Shown: in pieces, positions 5,398-5,816 of the stretch | Numbering within the stretch: the stretch's first letter is position 1 | How the letters are laid out: each line of letters begins with the position of its first letter | DNA from: Planctomycetaceae bacterium | GTDB lineage: Bacteria > Planctomycetota > Planctomycetia > Pirellulales > Pirellulaceae | Direction of reading: 5' to 3' | DNA: 5,816 bases | NCBI GenBank assembly: GCA_007129635.1 | Contig: SKVE01000035.1 | Span: 1-5,816 of the forward strand | The notes under the pieces: model-generated | Told to the model about the DNA's origin: nothing | The model's input: the letters and a program-made list of their open reading frames with translations, nothing else | Database searches by the model: none | Position numbers and translations under genes: made by a program

Positions 5398-5816
5398 CTA
5401 ATCTGTCGCATCACTGGAGAGCGCGCCGTCACTGCGCAGGAACACGGCGGCCAGGGGAGGCAGCGTCAGTTCCAAGGAATAGGGCTGGCTATGCGAAGGC
5501 AACTCATCGGCCTGCACCCCACCGGCATTGCCCCAACCAGTGCCGTGGTAGACTTCGGCATCGCTGTTCAAAACCTCTCGCCAAAAGCCGGGACGAGGGA
5601 CGCCCAGCCGATAGCGGGTTCGTGGGACTGGCGTGAAATTAAAGACGGCCAGGATCTCGGACGGATCGGTCTTTCCCCGACGCAGAAAACTGAGCACGCT
5701 CTGTTGACTGTCGTGGCAGTCGATCCATTGGAAGCCGAGATGATGACAATCGTACTCGTGCAGTGCCGGCTGGTCGCGGTACAGCCGATTCAGATCCTCG
5801 ACCCATCGCTGCAAGC
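5398..5816 (-). CDS. glgB: 1,4-alpha-glucan branching enzyme, C-terminal part (runs off the window)
   Basis: This enzyme cuts alpha-1,4 chains and re-attaches them as alpha-1,6 branches in glycogen synthesis. Only the last 138 or so residues are present; the GH13 catalytic barrel lies beyond the right edge. What is visible is the end of the barrel (QRWVEDLNRLYRDQPALHE), then FQWIDCHDSQQSVLSFLRR, AVFNFTPVPRTRYRLGVP and GFWREVLNSDAEVYHGTGWGN, closing with SLELTLPPLAAVFLR. This series is highly typical of GlgB and its beta-sandwich C-terminal domain. The first whole codon (5814-5812) is TTG, a leucine inside the protein and not a start. The stop at 5400-5398 is followed within 10 nt by a strong palindrome. 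No other glycogen gene is in view. Confidence 0.94.
   Translation of the reverse strand, partial: LQRWVEDLNRLYRDQPALHEYDCHHLGFQWIDCHDSQQSVLSFLRRGKTDPSEILAVFNFTPVPRTRYRLGVPRPGFWREVLNSDAEVYHGTGWGNAGGVQADELPSHSQPYSLELTLPPLAAVFLRSDGALSSDATD

Noticed and set aside
5364..5636. Plus-strand 90-codon frame antisense to glgB
   Set aside because: It begins inside the palindrome and has no recognisable protein features, while the opposite strand is unmistakably GlgB.

Overview
The window is GC-rich and gene-dense. Its gene content fits a planctomycete, probably of the Pirellula/Rhodopirellula group. The clues are a Tat-exported Gfo/Idh/MocA oxidoreductase of the type planctomycetes carry in many copies, an EboD-type sugar-phosphate cyclase, a small conserved protein of a kind I associate with planctomycetes, scattered single biosynthetic genes instead of long operons, and palindromic or tandem repeats between genes. 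This placement is an inference from style and families; there is no rRNA or marker gene here.

Layout from left to right. Positions 1-156 are non-coding and hold a 15-bp-period tandem repeat. A small 78-residue protein of unknown function lies on the minus strand (157-393), with a candidate promoter just upstream. Positions 394-814 are otherwise featureless. A complete eboD-like gene follows on the minus strand (815-1972); it belongs to the dehydroquinate-synthase superfamily. A 402-bp divergent spacer (1973-2374) separates it from trpE. That spacer holds an 8-bp perfect dyad and a much larger imperfect palindrome of 23 base pairs. trpE (anthranilate synthase component I) runs on the plus strand (2375-3871). 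It converges on a minus-strand Gfo/Idh/MocA-family gene (3868-5154), and the two stop codons share one CTAG. A 243-bp spacer then contains a candidate promoter, a strong ribosome binding site and a MITE-like palindrome with 20-bp perfect inverted arms. The C-terminal end of glgB (glycogen branching enzyme, minus strand) runs off the right edge.

The genes do not form one pathway. TrpE supplies anthranilate for tryptophan but has no trpG beside it. EboD belongs to a cluster of poorly understood function, yet none of its usual partners is here. The oxidoreductase is probably a periplasmic sugar-modifying enzyme, and GlgB makes storage glycogen. I see no phage, CRISPR, RNA gene or transposase. 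The most unusual content is the set of intergenic repeats and palindromes; I found no convincing new multi-gene system.
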